Shown here: one piece after another, positions 16,420 to 25,243 of the stretch | Position numbering within the stretch: position 1 is the stretch's first letter | Layout: every line of letters begins with the position of its first letter | DNA from: JBOCEF01 sp050586345 | Lineage (GTDB): Bacteria > Pseudomonadota > Alphaproteobacteria > Rhodobacterales > Rhodobacteraceae | Direction of reading: 5' to 3' | DNA length: 64,000 nucleotides | Assembly (NCBI RefSeq): GCF_050586345.1 | Contig: NZ_JBOCEF010000003.1 | Coordinates: 116,126 to 180,125 of the forward strand | Program-made: the position numbers and the translations under genes | Notes under the pieces: model-generated | The model's input: only the letters and a program-made list of their open reading frames with translations | The model's database searches: none | Told to the model about the DNA's origin: nothing

Positions 16420-17328
16420 TCAGCCCACCCCGTCGCGACCGCGCTGCGCCTCGGTCAGCAGCCAGTCGCGGAAGGCCTGCAAGGGGGCCGAGGGCGGGCG
16501 CCCGGCGGGGCTGACCATGCGGTAGGCGCCGCGGCTCTCGACCGAGTGGCCGAAGGCCACGACCAGCTCGCCGCGCGCGAGCTCCGTCTCGGTCATGAAC
16601 AGGGGCAGGAGCGCGACGCCGACACCGGACATGGCCGCGCGCGACATGGCGGCGAAATGGTCGAACACCATGCCCGGCGCGCGCGGCGGCGGCGCGCCAT
16701 GGGCCGCGAACCAGTCCGCCCAGGCATGGGGCCGCGTGGCGATGTCGAGCCGCGGGGCCGCGGCGATGTCGGCGGGCGAGGCGAAGCGCCGCTCGGCCGC
16801 CATCGCCGGGGCGCACATGGCCGCCATCCGCTCCTTCATCAGCTCCACGCCAACGGCGCCGGGCCAGTCCGCCTCGCCGAAGGTCAGCGCCGCGTCATGT
16901 CCCGCGGCGGCGAGGTCGAAGGGCGCCAGCGCGGTCGAGAGGTTCACGGTCACGCCCGGATGCGCCGACAGGAACCGGGGCAGGCGCGGCGCCAGCCAGC
17001 GCGCGCCGAAGGTGGGCAGGATCGCCAGCGACAGCACGCCGCCATCCGGGTTCACCGCCGCCGCCTGGCTGGCCGCGCCGATGATCGACAGGGCGCGGGC
17101 GACCTCCTGCGCATAGGTCTCGCCCGCCCGGGTCAGGGTCAGGCGGCGGTTGGCGCGCAGGAACAAATCGACCCCGAGGCGCTTCTCCAGCGCCGCCACC
17201 TGGCGCGAGACGGCCGATTGCGTCAGGCCCAGCTCCGCCGCCGCCTCGGTCGCGCTGCCGAGCCGGGCGGTCGCCTCGAAGGCGGCGAGATGGGCGGTGT
17301 CGGGCAGGAAGCGGCGGGGGATGGCCAT
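16420..17328 (-). CDS. LysR regulator, likely of gcdH
   Basis: A 302-residue LysR-type regulator of the GcvA/GcdR-like branch. Residues about 10-65 are the helix-turn-helix (LGLTQSAVSRQVAALEKRLG), and the remainder is the effector-binding domain (FGARWLAPRLPRFLSAHPGV). I chose the ATG at 17328; another at 17349 would add seven residues, and neither has a strong ribosome site. It is divergent from gcdH with a 112-base gap, the arrangement in which LysR proteins usually control the adjacent gene, so it probably responds to a glutarate or lysine catabolite. The effector is inferred. Confidence 0.88.
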   Translation of the reverse strand: MAIPRRFLPDTAHLAAFEATARLGSATEAAAELGLTQSAVSRQVAALEKRLGVDLFLRANRRLTLTRAGETYAQEVARALSIIGAASQAAAVNPDGGVLSLAILPTFGARWLAPRLPRFLSAHPGVTVNLSTALAPFDLAAAGHDAALTFGEADWPGAVGVELMKERMAAMCAPAMAAERRFASPADIAAAPRLDIATRPHAWADWFAAHGAPPPRAPGMVFDHFAAMSRAAMSGVGVALLPLFMTETELARGELVVAFGHSVESRGAYRMVSPAGRPPSAPLQAFRDWLLTEAQRGRDGVG

Positions 17329-17369
17329 GGATGCATTCCAATTTGTCATGCGAAACGCCGTATCATTCA

Positions 17370-17391
17370 TTGGCGAAACGGGTTCGCGCAA
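17370..17391. promoter_or_regulatory. Inverted repeat in lysR-gcdH intergenic region
   Basis: TTGGCGAA-N5-TTCGCGCAA is an imperfect inverted repeat (one extra base in the right arm) between the divergent LysR gene and gcdH. LysR operators are typically such dyads. Binding is inferred from position. Confidence 0.35.
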
Positions 17392-17440
17392 GCTATCCAT
17401 GCGCCAAGCGAAAGCAAACATCCTGGGAAGGAGACGCATC

Positions 17441-18649
17441 ATGGCCGAAGGCGCAGGCAAGGGCCCCTCGCTCGCCAGCTTCAACTGGGAGGACCCGTTC
17501 CTCCTGTCCGACCAGCTGACCGAGGAGGAGCGGATGCTCTCCGAGGGCGCGCATGCCTTCGCGCAGGCCGAGCTGGCCCCGCGGGTGACCAACGCCTATC
17601 TCAACGAGACGATGGAGCCGGAGCTCTTCGCCAAGATGGGCGAGGCCGGGCTTCTGGGCGTGACGATCCCCGAGGAATATGGCGGCCTCGGCGCCGGCTA
17701 CGTCTCCTACGGCGTGATCGCGCGCGAGGTGGAGCGGGTCGACAGCGGGTATCGCTCGATGATGTCCGTGCAGTCTTCGCTGGTGATGTACCCGATCGAG
17801 GCCTACGGCTCCGAGGAGCAGAAGAAGAAATACCTGCCGGGCCTCGCCGCGGGCACGCTGATCGGCTGTTTCGGGCTGACCGAGCCGGAGGCGGGCTCGG
17901 ACCCCGCGGGGATGAAGACCCGGGCCGAGAAGATCGACGGCGGCTACCGGATCTCGGGCGGCAAGATGTGGATCTCGAATGCGCCCTTCGCGGACGTGTT
18001 CGTGGTCTGGGCCAAGTCGGACGCGCATGGCGGCAAGATCCGCGGCTTCATCCTTGAGAAGGGGATGAAGGGGCTGAGCGCGCCGAAGATCGAGGGCAAG
18101 CTGTCCCTGCGCGCCTCGCCCACGGGCGAGATCGTGATGGACAAGGTCGAGGTCGGCGAGGATGCGCTGATGCCGGGCGTCGAGGGGCTGAAGGGCCCGT
18201 TCGGCTGCCTCAACCGCGCGCGCTACGGCATCGCGTGGGGCGCGATGGGCGCGGCCGAGGATTGCTGGCTGAAGGCGCGGCGCTACGGCCTCGACCGGAT
18301 CCAGTTCGGGCGTCCGCTGGCGCAGACCCAGCTGTTCCAGAAGAAGCTGGCGGACATGCAGACCGAGATCTCGCTCGGCTACCAGGGCGCGCTGCGGGTG
18401 GGCCGCCTGATGGACGAGGGGCGCGCGGCGCCGGAGATGATCTCGATCATCAAGCGCAACAACTGCGGCAAGGCGCTGGATATCGCGCGGCTGGCGCGGG
18501 ACATGCACGGCGGCAACGGCATCATGGCCGACTACCACGTGATGCGCCACGCGACGAACCTCGAGACGGTGAACACCTATGAGGGCGCGCATGACGTGCA
18601 CGCGCTGATCCTCGGGCGCGCGCAGACCGGGCTGCAGGCGTTCTTCTGA
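17441..18649 (+). CDS. gcdH: Glutaryl-CoA dehydrogenase
   Basis: An FAD-dependent acyl-CoA dehydrogenase that oxidatively decarboxylates glutaryl-CoA to crotonyl-CoA in lysine and tryptophan degradation. The 402-residue product shows FGLTEPEAGSDPAGMKTRAE (FAD/substrate site), RISGGKMWISNAPFADVFVV, and the C-terminal TYEGAHDVHALILGRAQTG, which holds the catalytic Glu (TYEG) and is diagnostic of GcdH over other acyl-CoA dehydrogenases. AAGGAG lies 8 bases before the ATG at 17441; in-frame upstream starts are not needed. It is divergent from its likely LysR regulator and ends in a strong terminator. Confidence 0.95.
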   Translation: MAEGAGKGPSLASFNWEDPFLLSDQLTEEERMLSEGAHAFAQAELAPRVTNAYLNETMEPELFAKMGEAGLLGVTIPEEYGGLGAGYVSYGVIAREVERVDSGYRSMMSVQSSLVMYPIEAYGSEEQKKKYLPGLAAGTLIGCFGLTEPEAGSDPAGMKTRAEKIDGGYRISGGKMWISNAPFADVFVVWAKSDAHGGKIRGFILEKGMKGLSAPKIEGKLSLRASPTGEIVMDKVEVGEDALMPGVEGLKGPFGCLNRARYGIAWGAMGAAEDCWLKARRYGLDRIQFGRPLAQTQLFQKKLADMQTEISLGYQGALRVGRLMDEGRAAPEMISIIKRNNCGKALDIARLARDMHGGNGIMADYHVMRHATNLETVNTYEGAHDVHALILGRAQTGLQAFF

Positions 18650-18670
18650 TCGCCGCCCCCCGCGCAGACG

Positions 18671-18703
18671 AAAGGCCCCGCCGGGTTCGGCGGGGCCTTT
18701 TTT
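18671..18703. terminator. Rho-independent terminator after gcdH
   Basis: AAAGGCCCCGCC...GGCGGGGCCTTTTTT: a 12-bp stem, short loop and T6 run on the plus strand, with a matching A run for use from the minus strand. It separates gcdH from the convergent small membrane gene. Confidence 0.85.
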
Positions 18704-18723
18704 CGTGCGCGGGGGCAGGGGCT

Positions 18724-18891
18724 TCAGCGGCGGCGGACGAAGCGGAACCAGAGGGCGTGCAGCCCGACCAGCAGCGCCAGGTAGACGGCGAGGCCGAGGG
18801 GCGAGGTCTCCATCTCCAGCACGCGCGCGGCGATGGCGAAGAGAGGGGTGGCCACGACGATCAGGATCATGGCCTGCAACAGGTGGGTCAT
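18724..18891 (-). CDS. Small two-segment membrane protein
   Basis: A 55-residue protein made of two hydrophobic segments, about 5-22 (LQAMILIVVATPLFAIAA) and 33-50 (LGLAVYLALLVGLHALWF), ending in a basic FRFVRRR. The topology suggests a hairpin in the inner membrane with basic cytoplasmic tail. The ATG at 18891 has only a weak AAGG site; the longer in-frame reading runs through the neighbouring gene and is not credible. It lies downstream of the DUF1674 gene on the same strand. The function is unknown. Confidence 0.6.
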   Translation of the reverse strand: MTHLLQAMILIVVATPLFAIAARVLEMETSPLGLAVYLALLVGLHALWFRFVRRR

Positions 18892-18995
18892 GGGAATGCT
18901 GCCTTGTGCGTCCGGGGAAGCCGCGCCCGTCGCCGCCGCGCGCGTGTCGGCGCTGCGCCGGCGCCGCGGTCGGCGTCGTGCAGGTGGCGCCGCGA

Positions 18996-19184
18996 TCAGA
19001 AATCGATCGCGATGCCCTTCTTCTCCCAATCGCCATAGCGGACCGGCTCGGGGCCGTCGCGGCCGCCCAGTTCCGTGGGCAGGGCCACGTCCGGGGTCTC
19101 GGCCTTGCGGGCCTGCGCCTCGGCCAGGGCGCGTTCGGCGGCGGCCTTGATGCGGGCGGCTTTCGCTTCGTCGTCGGCGGACAT
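18996..19184 (-). CDS. DUF1674 / SDHAF4-like protein
   Basis: A 62-residue protein with the DUF1674 signature at its C terminus: GGRDGPEPVRYGDWEKKGIA then IDF. The family includes the mitochondrial succinate dehydrogenase assembly factor SDHAF4, which binds free flavinated SdhA. The N-terminal half is a charged Ala-rich helix. GAGGAG lies six bases before the ATG at 19184. No sdh gene is in the window, so the partner is inferred from the family only. It is divergent from htpX. Confidence 0.88.
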   Translation of the reverse strand: MSADDEAKAARIKAAAERALAEAQARKAETPDVALPTELGGRDGPEPVRYGDWEKKGIAIDF

Positions 19185-19289
19185 ATATCGCTCCTCGAAC
19201 GGAAACTGGCTTTCCCACCGCAAATAGGCCGCGCGCGGGCGCGAGGCAAACGCCGCGCCGCCGCGGCTCCCGAGGATGAGGGCTCCGAG

Positions 19290-20279
19290 ATGAACCAGGT
19301 CAAGACGATGATGCTGCTCGCCGGTCTCACCGCGCTGTTCATGGGCGTGGGCTGGATGATCGGCGGAACCGGGGGCGCGCTGCTGGCGCTGGTGGTCGCC
19401 GCCGGGATGAACTTCTGGGCGTTCTGGAACTCCGACAAGGCGGTGCTGAACCGCTACGGCGCCCGCCCCGTCACCCGCGCGTCCCAGCCCGAGCTGCATG
19501 ACATGGTGGCCCAGCTGGCGCGCAACGCGAACCTGCCGATGCCGGCGATCTACATCATCGACGAGGCGCAGCCCAACGCCTTCGCCACCGGGCGCGACCC
19601 GAACAACGCCGCCGTCGCGGCCACCACGGGCCTGCTGCGGACCCTGTCCACGGAAGAAGTGGCGGGGGTGATGGCGCATGAGCTGGCGCATATCAAGAAC
19701 CGCGACACGCTGGTGATGACCATCGCCGCGACCATGGGCGGCGCGATCTCGATGCTGGCCAATTTCGGGCTGTGGTTCGGGGGCAACCGCGACAACCCGC
19801 TGGGGGTGGTGGGCGTGCTGCTCTCGGCCCTGATGGCGCCCTTCGCGGCGATGCTGGTGCAGATGATGATCTCCCGCACCCGCGAATATTCCGCCGACCG
19901 GCTGGGGGCCGAGATCTGCGGCAACCCGCTCTGGCTCGCCTCGGCGCTGGCGCGGCTGTCGCAGCCGCATGCGCAGATGGAGCGGGCCGAGCGCGACCCG
20001 GCCTCGGCGCATCTCTTCATCGCCAACCCGCTCAGCGGGCGCGGCGCGGACAACCTGTTCTCGACCCACCCGTCGATGCGCAACCGCATCGCGGCGCTGG
20101 AAGAGATGGCCCGCGGGATGGGCGTGCGGCCCGGGGCGCGCTTGCATGGCCTCTCGGCGCCTGTCATGGGGCGGGGGAGCGTGGCCGAGCCCTATGCGCC
20201 GACGGCGCGGGAGCGGCGGACCGCGATCCCCCGGGCCGGGGTGCGGCCCACGACCAAGCGGCGGGGACCCTGGGGATGA
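19290..20279 (+). CDS. htpX: Membrane zinc metalloprotease HtpX
   Basis: HtpX is an inner-membrane M48 endopeptidase that degrades misfolded membrane proteins. The 329-residue product has two N-terminal membrane segments (about 5-25 and 27-46), the zinc motif HELAH with His130, Glu131 and His134, two further segments (about 145-165 and 178-198) and the third-ligand region ISRTREYSADRLGAE. The C-terminal 40 residues are a basic, Pro/Arg-rich extension. Its stop overlaps the next gene in an ATGA; the htpX-rsmB pairing is common in Rhodobacteraceae. Confidence 0.95.
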   Translation: MNQVKTMMLLAGLTALFMGVGWMIGGTGGALLALVVAAGMNFWAFWNSDKAVLNRYGARPVTRASQPELHDMVAQLARNANLPMPAIYIIDEAQPNAFATGRDPNNAAVAATTGLLRTLSTEEVAGVMAHELAHIKNRDTLVMTIAATMGGAISMLANFGLWFGGNRDNPLGVVGVLLSALMAPFAAMLVQMMISRTREYSADRLGAEICGNPLWLASALARLSQPHAQMERAERDPASAHLFIANPLSGRGADNLFSTHPSMRNRIAALEEMARGMGVRPGARLHGLSAPVMGRGSVAEPYAPTARERRTAIPRAGVRPTTKRRGPWG

Positions 20280-21688
20280 GCGACGGACAGGCGGGCGGCG
20301 GCAAGGGCCCCGGAAAAGGCCCCGGCAAGCGCGGTGGCAGTGGCGGGCGGCGCGGCGGGTCCCACCGGGGCGGGCCGCGGCGGGACGGTCCCGCGCGGCG
20401 CCCCGCGCCCGAGGGCCATGACGCGCGCCGCGAGGCGCTGCGGCTTCTGATCGGCGTGCTGGAGGACGGGCGGATGCTCGCCGATCTCGCCGAGGACGCC
20501 CCGGCGGGCCTCGCCCCCGCCGACCGCGCCCGCGCCCGCAGCCTCGCCGCCCTGACCCTGCGCCGCATCGGCCAGGCGGATGCGGCGCTGAAACCCTTCC
20601 TGCGCTCGAATCCCCCCGGCCCGGCGCGCGCGGCCCTGCGCATGGCGGCGGCCGAGGCGCATGGCGATGGCGGCCCGGTCCACGCGGTGGTGGACGGCGC
20701 GGTCTCGGCCCTGCGCAGCCTCGGGGCGGGCGGGCTCTCGGGCCTCGTGAACGCCGTGGCGCGCAAGGCCTGCGGGCCGGACGGGCTGGCGGCGTGGGAA
20801 AAGGCGGGCGAGACCGCCAACGCCCCCGGCTGGCTGCGCGACCGGCTCGAGAAAGCCTGGGGCAAGCGCACCGCACAGGCGATCCTGCGCGCGCAGCTTT
20901 CCGCCCCGCCGCTGGACCTGACCCCGCATCCGCGCGCCGACGCCGCGCTGCTGGCCGCGGACATGGGGGCCGAGCTTCTGCCCTGCGGCTCGCTGCGGCT
21001 GGCGCGGCAGGCGCAGGTCTCGGCGCTTCCGGGCTTCGACGAGGGCGCCTTCTGGGTGCAGGACGCCGCCGCGGCCCAGCCCGCGCGGGTGCTGGCGCCG
21101 CAGAAGGGGGAACGGATCCTCGACCTCTGCGCCGCGCCGGGGGGCAAGACGATGCAGCTCGCCGCCGCGGGGGCCGAGGTGACGGCGCTCGACATCTCCG
21201 ACCGGCGGCTGGAGCGGGTGGCGGAGAACCTCGCCCGCACCGGCCTCTCGGCCGAGATCGTCTGCGTCGACGCCCAGGAATGGTCCCCCGACGCGCCCTT
21301 CGACGCGATCCTGCTGGACGCGCCCTGCTCGGCCTCGGGCACCGTGCGGCGGCACCCGGACCTGCCGCAGATCAAGCAGGGCAAGGACGTGGAGGCGCTG
21401 ACCGCCCTCCAGGACGCGCTGCTGGAGAAGGCCTGGAGCTGGCTGCGCCCCGGCGGGCGGCTGGTCTTCGCGACTTGCTCCTTGTTCCCCGAGGAAGGCG
21501 AGGCACGCATCGCCGCCTTCCTGGAGCGCCATGCGGATGCGACCCGCGCGCCGGTGGACCCCGCCGCGCTGGGCGGGGACCCGGACTGGGCGACTGCGGA
21601 TGGCGATCTGCGCCTTCGGCCCGATTTCCTGTGGGAAAAGGGCGGCATGGACGGGTTTTTCGCCGCCGACCTGCGCAAGCGCGGGTGA
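20276..21688 (+). CDS. RsmB/NOP-family RNA cytosine methyltransferase
   Basis: A 470-residue SAM-dependent m5C methyltransferase of the RsmB/Sun group, acting on RNA, probably 16S rRNA. Residues 1-45 are a Gly/Arg/Lys-rich tail (GGGKGPGKGPGKRGG), likely RNA-binding. Residues about 55-190 form the NusB-like domain. The catalytic domain has motif I LDLCAAPGGKTMQLAAAGA, the DAPCSASGTVRRHPDL loop with the catalytic cysteine and FATCSLFPEEGE with the second cysteine. It is translationally coupled to htpX. Confidence 0.93.
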   Translation: MSDGQAGGGKGPGKGPGKRGGSGGRRGGSHRGGPRRDGPARRPAPEGHDARREALRLLIGVLEDGRMLADLAEDAPAGLAPADRARARSLAALTLRRIGQADAALKPFLRSNPPGPARAALRMAAAEAHGDGGPVHAVVDGAVSALRSLGAGGLSGLVNAVARKACGPDGLAAWEKAGETANAPGWLRDRLEKAWGKRTAQAILRAQLSAPPLDLTPHPRADAALLAADMGAELLPCGSLRLARQAQVSALPGFDEGAFWVQDAAAAQPARVLAPQKGERILDLCAAPGGKTMQLAAAGAEVTALDISDRRLERVAENLARTGLSAEIVCVDAQEWSPDAPFDAILLDAPCSASGTVRRHPDLPQIKQGKDVEALTALQDALLEKAWSWLRPGGRLVFATCSLFPEEGEARIAAFLERHADATRAPVDPAALGGDPDWATADGDLRLRPDFLWEKGGMDGFFAADLRKRG

Positions 21689-21764
21689 CACCGCCCGCGC
21701 CCCGGGGCTATAGCTGCGGGGCGCGCGCGCATGTTGCAGCGCAGCGCACGCCCGCCGGGGCCCC

Positions 21765-23456
21765 GTGGCCCGCGCGCAGGACGGGCGAAAGACGAGGCCT
21801 TTAGCGTTGAGCGACCTGTTCTCCGGTTTCCAGATCAAGCTTGCCGGCTTCGGCGGCGCGCCGACCGCGCTGGTCGGGCGTCCCGCGCCGATCTGGATGG
21901 GAGAGAGCGCCCGCGGCCGCGCGATGATGCGCGGGGTCTATCGCCTCGCGGGGCAGGAATTGCAGGCCCCGGGCTTCGGCCCGTGGAAGCTGCGCGCCCC
22001 CTCGGCCGCCTTCTCGGACGCCTTGCACGGCTTCGACTGGCTGGGCGATTTCGCGCTGCTGGCGGGGTCCGAGCCGAAGCGCGTCGCGCGCTCCTGGATC
22101 TATGGCTGGATCGCGACGCATGGCGAGCGGGGCGAGGGCGAGGGCTGGCGCCCCGGCCTGGCGGGCCGCCGCCTGATCGCCTGGTCGGCCCATGCCGGGC
22201 TGGCGCTCAACGACGCCGACCCGGAGCTGGCCAAACGCTTCTACCGCGCCGTGGGCCAGCACGCGCGCTACCTCGCCGGTCATTGGAAGAAGGCGCCCGA
22301 GGGGCGGCCGCGGATCTGCGCGCTGGCGGGGCTGGTCTGGGCCTCGCTCGCCTTCGACCGCTTCGCTTCCGAGGTCGCGCGCAATGCGCAGGCGCTGGGG
22401 ATCGCCGCCGACCGTATGACCGCCGCCGACGGGGGCATCCCGTCGCGCAACCCCGAGGAGCTGTCCGAGGTCCACCTCGTGCTCGCCGCCGCCGCCGAGG
22501 CGCTGGGCGCGGCGGGCCACGCGGTCCCGGATGATCTGAAGGCCGCGCTCGACCGCATGGCCCCGGCGCTGCGCCTGCTGCGCTTCGGCGACGGGCGGCT
22601 GGCGCGGTTCCATGGCGGCGGGGCGGGGCCGGAGGGGCGGCTCGACCACGCGCTGGCGCTGGCCCGCGCGCCGCGCACCGCCCCCGCCCGCGCGGCGATG
22701 GGCTTCCGGCGGATGCATGCCGGGCGCAGCGCGGTGGTGATGGACGTGGCCGCGCCGCCCGCGACGCCGGAGGCGCATGCCTCGACCCTGGCGCTGGAGC
22801 TGTCCAGCGGTCCGCGCCGCATCCTCGTCTCCGCCGGGCCGGGCCGCGCCTTCGGGGCGGAATGGGCCGACGCCTGCCGCGCCACCGCGGCGCATTCGGC
22901 GCTGACGGTCGCCCGCACCTCCTCCGCCCGCATCGCGTCGCGCGCCAAGGGGCCGGGGCCGCACCCGTTCTCGGAAGGCCCTGCCACGGTGACGGCCGAG
23001 GAGGCCTCGGACGGCGAGGGCGAATGGCTGCTGGCGCGCCATGACGGGTTCCTCTCCACCCACGGGCTGATCCACGCGCGCCGCCTGTTCCTGTCGCTCG
23101 ACGGCCGCGATTTCCGCGGCGAGGACACGGTGGAAAGCCCCGACGCCAGGGCGCAGAAGCTGGTCGACCGCGCGGTCAAGGCGCTGGGGGACCATGGCGA
23201 GCGGGGCCTGCCCTTCGCCGCCCGCTTCCACCTGCACCCCGAGGTGCAGGTGGCGCAGGATGGCGGCGACTTCACCCTGTTCGCGGGCGCCGAGCGGTGG
23301 CGATTCTCCTGCACCGGCGGGCGCGCGGGCCTCGAAGACGCCGTTTACTTCGCTTCCGGGGCCCCGGAGCCGCTTGCGACGAAACAAATCGTGGTCTCCG
23401 CCCGCACGGAGGGGTATTGGGGCCGCGTCACCTGGGCTTTCCGCCGCGAGGGCTGA
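21765..23456 (+). CDS. Heparinase II/III-family protein
   Basis: A 563-residue protein of the heparinase II/III family. The N-terminal part (about 1-330) is an Ala-rich helical toroid with WIATHGERGEGEGWRPGLAG and GIPSRNPEELSEVHLVLAAA, and the C-terminal part has the heparinase-type beta region with GFRRMHAGRSAVVMDVA and RFHLHPEVQVAQDGGDF. In many alphaproteobacteria the gene precedes purH, as here; no substrate is established. The start is a GTG at 21765; a TTG at 21807 with a comparable ribosome site is an alternative. No signal peptide is obvious. Confidence 0.88.
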   Translation: MARAQDGRKTRPLALSDLFSGFQIKLAGFGGAPTALVGRPAPIWMGESARGRAMMRGVYRLAGQELQAPGFGPWKLRAPSAAFSDALHGFDWLGDFALLAGSEPKRVARSWIYGWIATHGERGEGEGWRPGLAGRRLIAWSAHAGLALNDADPELAKRFYRAVGQHARYLAGHWKKAPEGRPRICALAGLVWASLAFDRFASEVARNAQALGIAADRMTAADGGIPSRNPEELSEVHLVLAAAAEALGAAGHAVPDDLKAALDRMAPALRLLRFGDGRLARFHGGGAGPEGRLDHALALARAPRTAPARAAMGFRRMHAGRSAVVMDVAAPPATPEAHASTLALELSSGPRRILVSAGPGRAFGAEWADACRATAAHSALTVARTSSARIASRAKGPGPHPFSEGPATVTAEEASDGEGEWLLARHDGFLSTHGLIHARRLFLSLDGRDFRGEDTVESPDARAQKLVDRAVKALGDHGERGLPFAARFHLHPEVQVAQDGGDFTLFAGAERWRFSCTGGRAGLEDAVYFASGAPEPLATKQIVVSARTEGYWGRVTWAFRREG

Positions 23457-23558
23457 CGCGCGCGCCGCCGGCCCGCGTCTCCCGGGCTGAGGGCCCGCCC
23501 CTGTTTTCCGCGCCGCACGGGTCCGATCCCCCCTGGCGCGACAGCCGGAGCCTTCCCC

Positions 23559-25157
23559 ATGACCGACGCCGCCGCCGGGCTCGTCCGCCCCGTCCGCGCC
23601 CTCCTTTCCGTGTCCGACAAGACCGGCCTTGAAGATTTCGCCAAGGCGCTGGTCGCCAAGGGCGTCGAACTGGTCTCGACCGGCGGCACCGCCCGCGCGA
23701 TGCGCGACGCGGGGCTGAACGTGCGCGACGTAGCCGAGCTGACCGGCTTCCCGGAGATGATGGACGGCCGCGTGAAGACGCTGCACCCCAAGGTCCATGG
23801 CGGCCTGCTGGCGCTGCGCGACAACGCCGAGCACGTGGCGGCGATGGACGCGCACAACATCGTGCCGATCGACATCCTCGTGGTGAACCTCTACCCGTTC
23901 GAGGAGACCGTCGCGAAGGGCGCCGACGCGGCCGAGTGCATCGAGAACATCGACATCGGCGGCCCCGCCATGATCCGCGCCGCCGCCAAGAACCACGGCC
24001 ATGTCGCCGTGGTCACGGACGTGGAAGACTACGCCGCGGTGCTGGAACAGCTGGACGAACACGGCGGCACCACCGCCGCCTTCCGCACCACGCTGGCCGC
24101 CCGCGCCTATGCGCGCACCGGCGCCTATGACGCCGCGGTCTCCACCTGGATGTCGGCCCATGCCGGCGACGCCGCCCCGCGCCGCCGCGCCGTGGCCGGG
24201 ACCCTGCGCCAGACCCTGCGCTATGGCGAGAACCCGCACCAGTCGGCCGCCTTCTACGTCACCGGCGACGACCGCCCGGGCGTGGCGACGGCCCAGCAGC
24301 TCCAGGGCAAGGAGCTGTCCTACAACAACATCAACGACACCGACGCGGCTTATGAGCTGGTGGCGGAGTTCGACCCGAACCTCTCGGCCGCCTGCGCGAT
24401 CATCAAGCACGCCAACCCCTGCGGCGTGGCCCGCGGCGCGACCCTGGCCGAGGCCTACCAGCGCGCCTTCGACTGCGACCGCACCAGCGCCTTCGGCGGC
24501 ATCATCGCCCTGAACCGCGTGCTGGACGGCGAGACGGCCGAGGAGATCGCCAAGATCTTCACCGAGGTGGTCATCGCCCCCGGCGTCGACGAGGACGCCC
24601 GCAAGATCTTCGAGAAGAAGAAGAACCTGCGCCTGCTGACCGTCGACGGCCTGCCCAACCCCGCCGCGCCCGGCACGACCTGGCGCCAGGTGGCGGGCGG
24701 CTACCTGCTGCAGGACCGCGACGCGGGGCGCATCACCCTCGACGATCTGCAGATCGTGACGAAGAAGGCCCCGACCGAGGCGCAGCTCAACGACCTCCTG
24801 TTCGCCTGGAAGGTCGCCAAGCACGTGAAGTCCAACGCCATCGTCTACGTCAAGGACGGCGCCACCGTGGGCGTGGGCGCCGGGCAGATGTCCCGCGTCG
24901 ACAGCACCCGCATCGCCGCGCGCAAGGCGCAGGACATGGCCGAGGCGCTGGAGCTGCCGCAGCCGCTCACCATCGGGTCCGCCGTCGCCTCGGACGCGTT
25001 CTTCCCCTTCCCCGACGGGCTGCTGACCGTGGCCGAGGCGGGCGCCACCTGCGTGATCCAGCCCGGCGGCTCGATCCGCGACCAGGAGGTGATCGACGCC
25101 GCCGACGAGGCGGGCCTGGCGATGGTCTACACCGGGATGCGCCACTTCCGTCACTGA
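23559..25157 (+). CDS. purH: Bifunctional AICAR transformylase/IMP cyclohydrolase
   Basis: PurH catalyses the last two steps of de novo IMP synthesis. The 532-residue length is typical. The N-terminal IMP cyclohydrolase domain shows LLSVSDKTGLEDFAKALVAK, STGGTARAMRDAG and GRVKTLHPKVHGGLLALRDN; the C-terminal AICAR formyltransferase domain shows RYGENPHQSAAFYVTGDDRP, LSYNNINDTDAAYELVAEF and the catalytic Lys-His region IIKHANPCGVARG. GGAG lies eight bases before the ATG. A strong terminator follows. Confidence 0.97.
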   Translation: MTDAAAGLVRPVRALLSVSDKTGLEDFAKALVAKGVELVSTGGTARAMRDAGLNVRDVAELTGFPEMMDGRVKTLHPKVHGGLLALRDNAEHVAAMDAHNIVPIDILVVNLYPFEETVAKGADAAECIENIDIGGPAMIRAAAKNHGHVAVVTDVEDYAAVLEQLDEHGGTTAAFRTTLAARAYARTGAYDAAVSTWMSAHAGDAAPRRRAVAGTLRQTLRYGENPHQSAAFYVTGDDRPGVATAQQLQGKELSYNNINDTDAAYELVAEFDPNLSAACAIIKHANPCGVARGATLAEAYQRAFDCDRTSAFGGIIALNRVLDGETAEEIAKIFTEVVIAPGVDEDARKIFEKKKNLRLLTVDGLPNPAAPGTTWRQVAGGYLLQDRDAGRITLDDLQIVTKKAPTEAQLNDLLFAWKVAKHVKSNAIVYVKDGATVGVGAGQMSRVDSTRIAARKAQDMAEALELPQPLTIGSAVASDAFFPFPDGLLTVAEAGATCVIQPGGSIRDQEVIDAADEAGLAMVYTGMRHFRH

Positions 25158-25180
25158 CGGGCGCGGCCTGATGCATCGGG

Positions 25181-25213
25181 GGCGGGCGAGGGGATGACCC
25201 TCGCCCGCCCTTG
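25181..25213 (+). terminator. Terminator after purH
   Basis: A perfect 13-bp stem (GGGCGGGCGAGGG) with a five-base loop lies 23 bases after the purH stop, followed by TTGT. It separates purH from the hydrolase gene. Confidence 0.7.
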
Positions 25214-25243
25214 TCGTATCGAGTGGGGCGAAGGAGACCCGAG

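Noticed and set aside
21801..25154. A 1117-codon frame antisense to the heparinase-like gene and purH
   Set aside because: Spans two well-supported genes on the other strand and has no recognisable motif.
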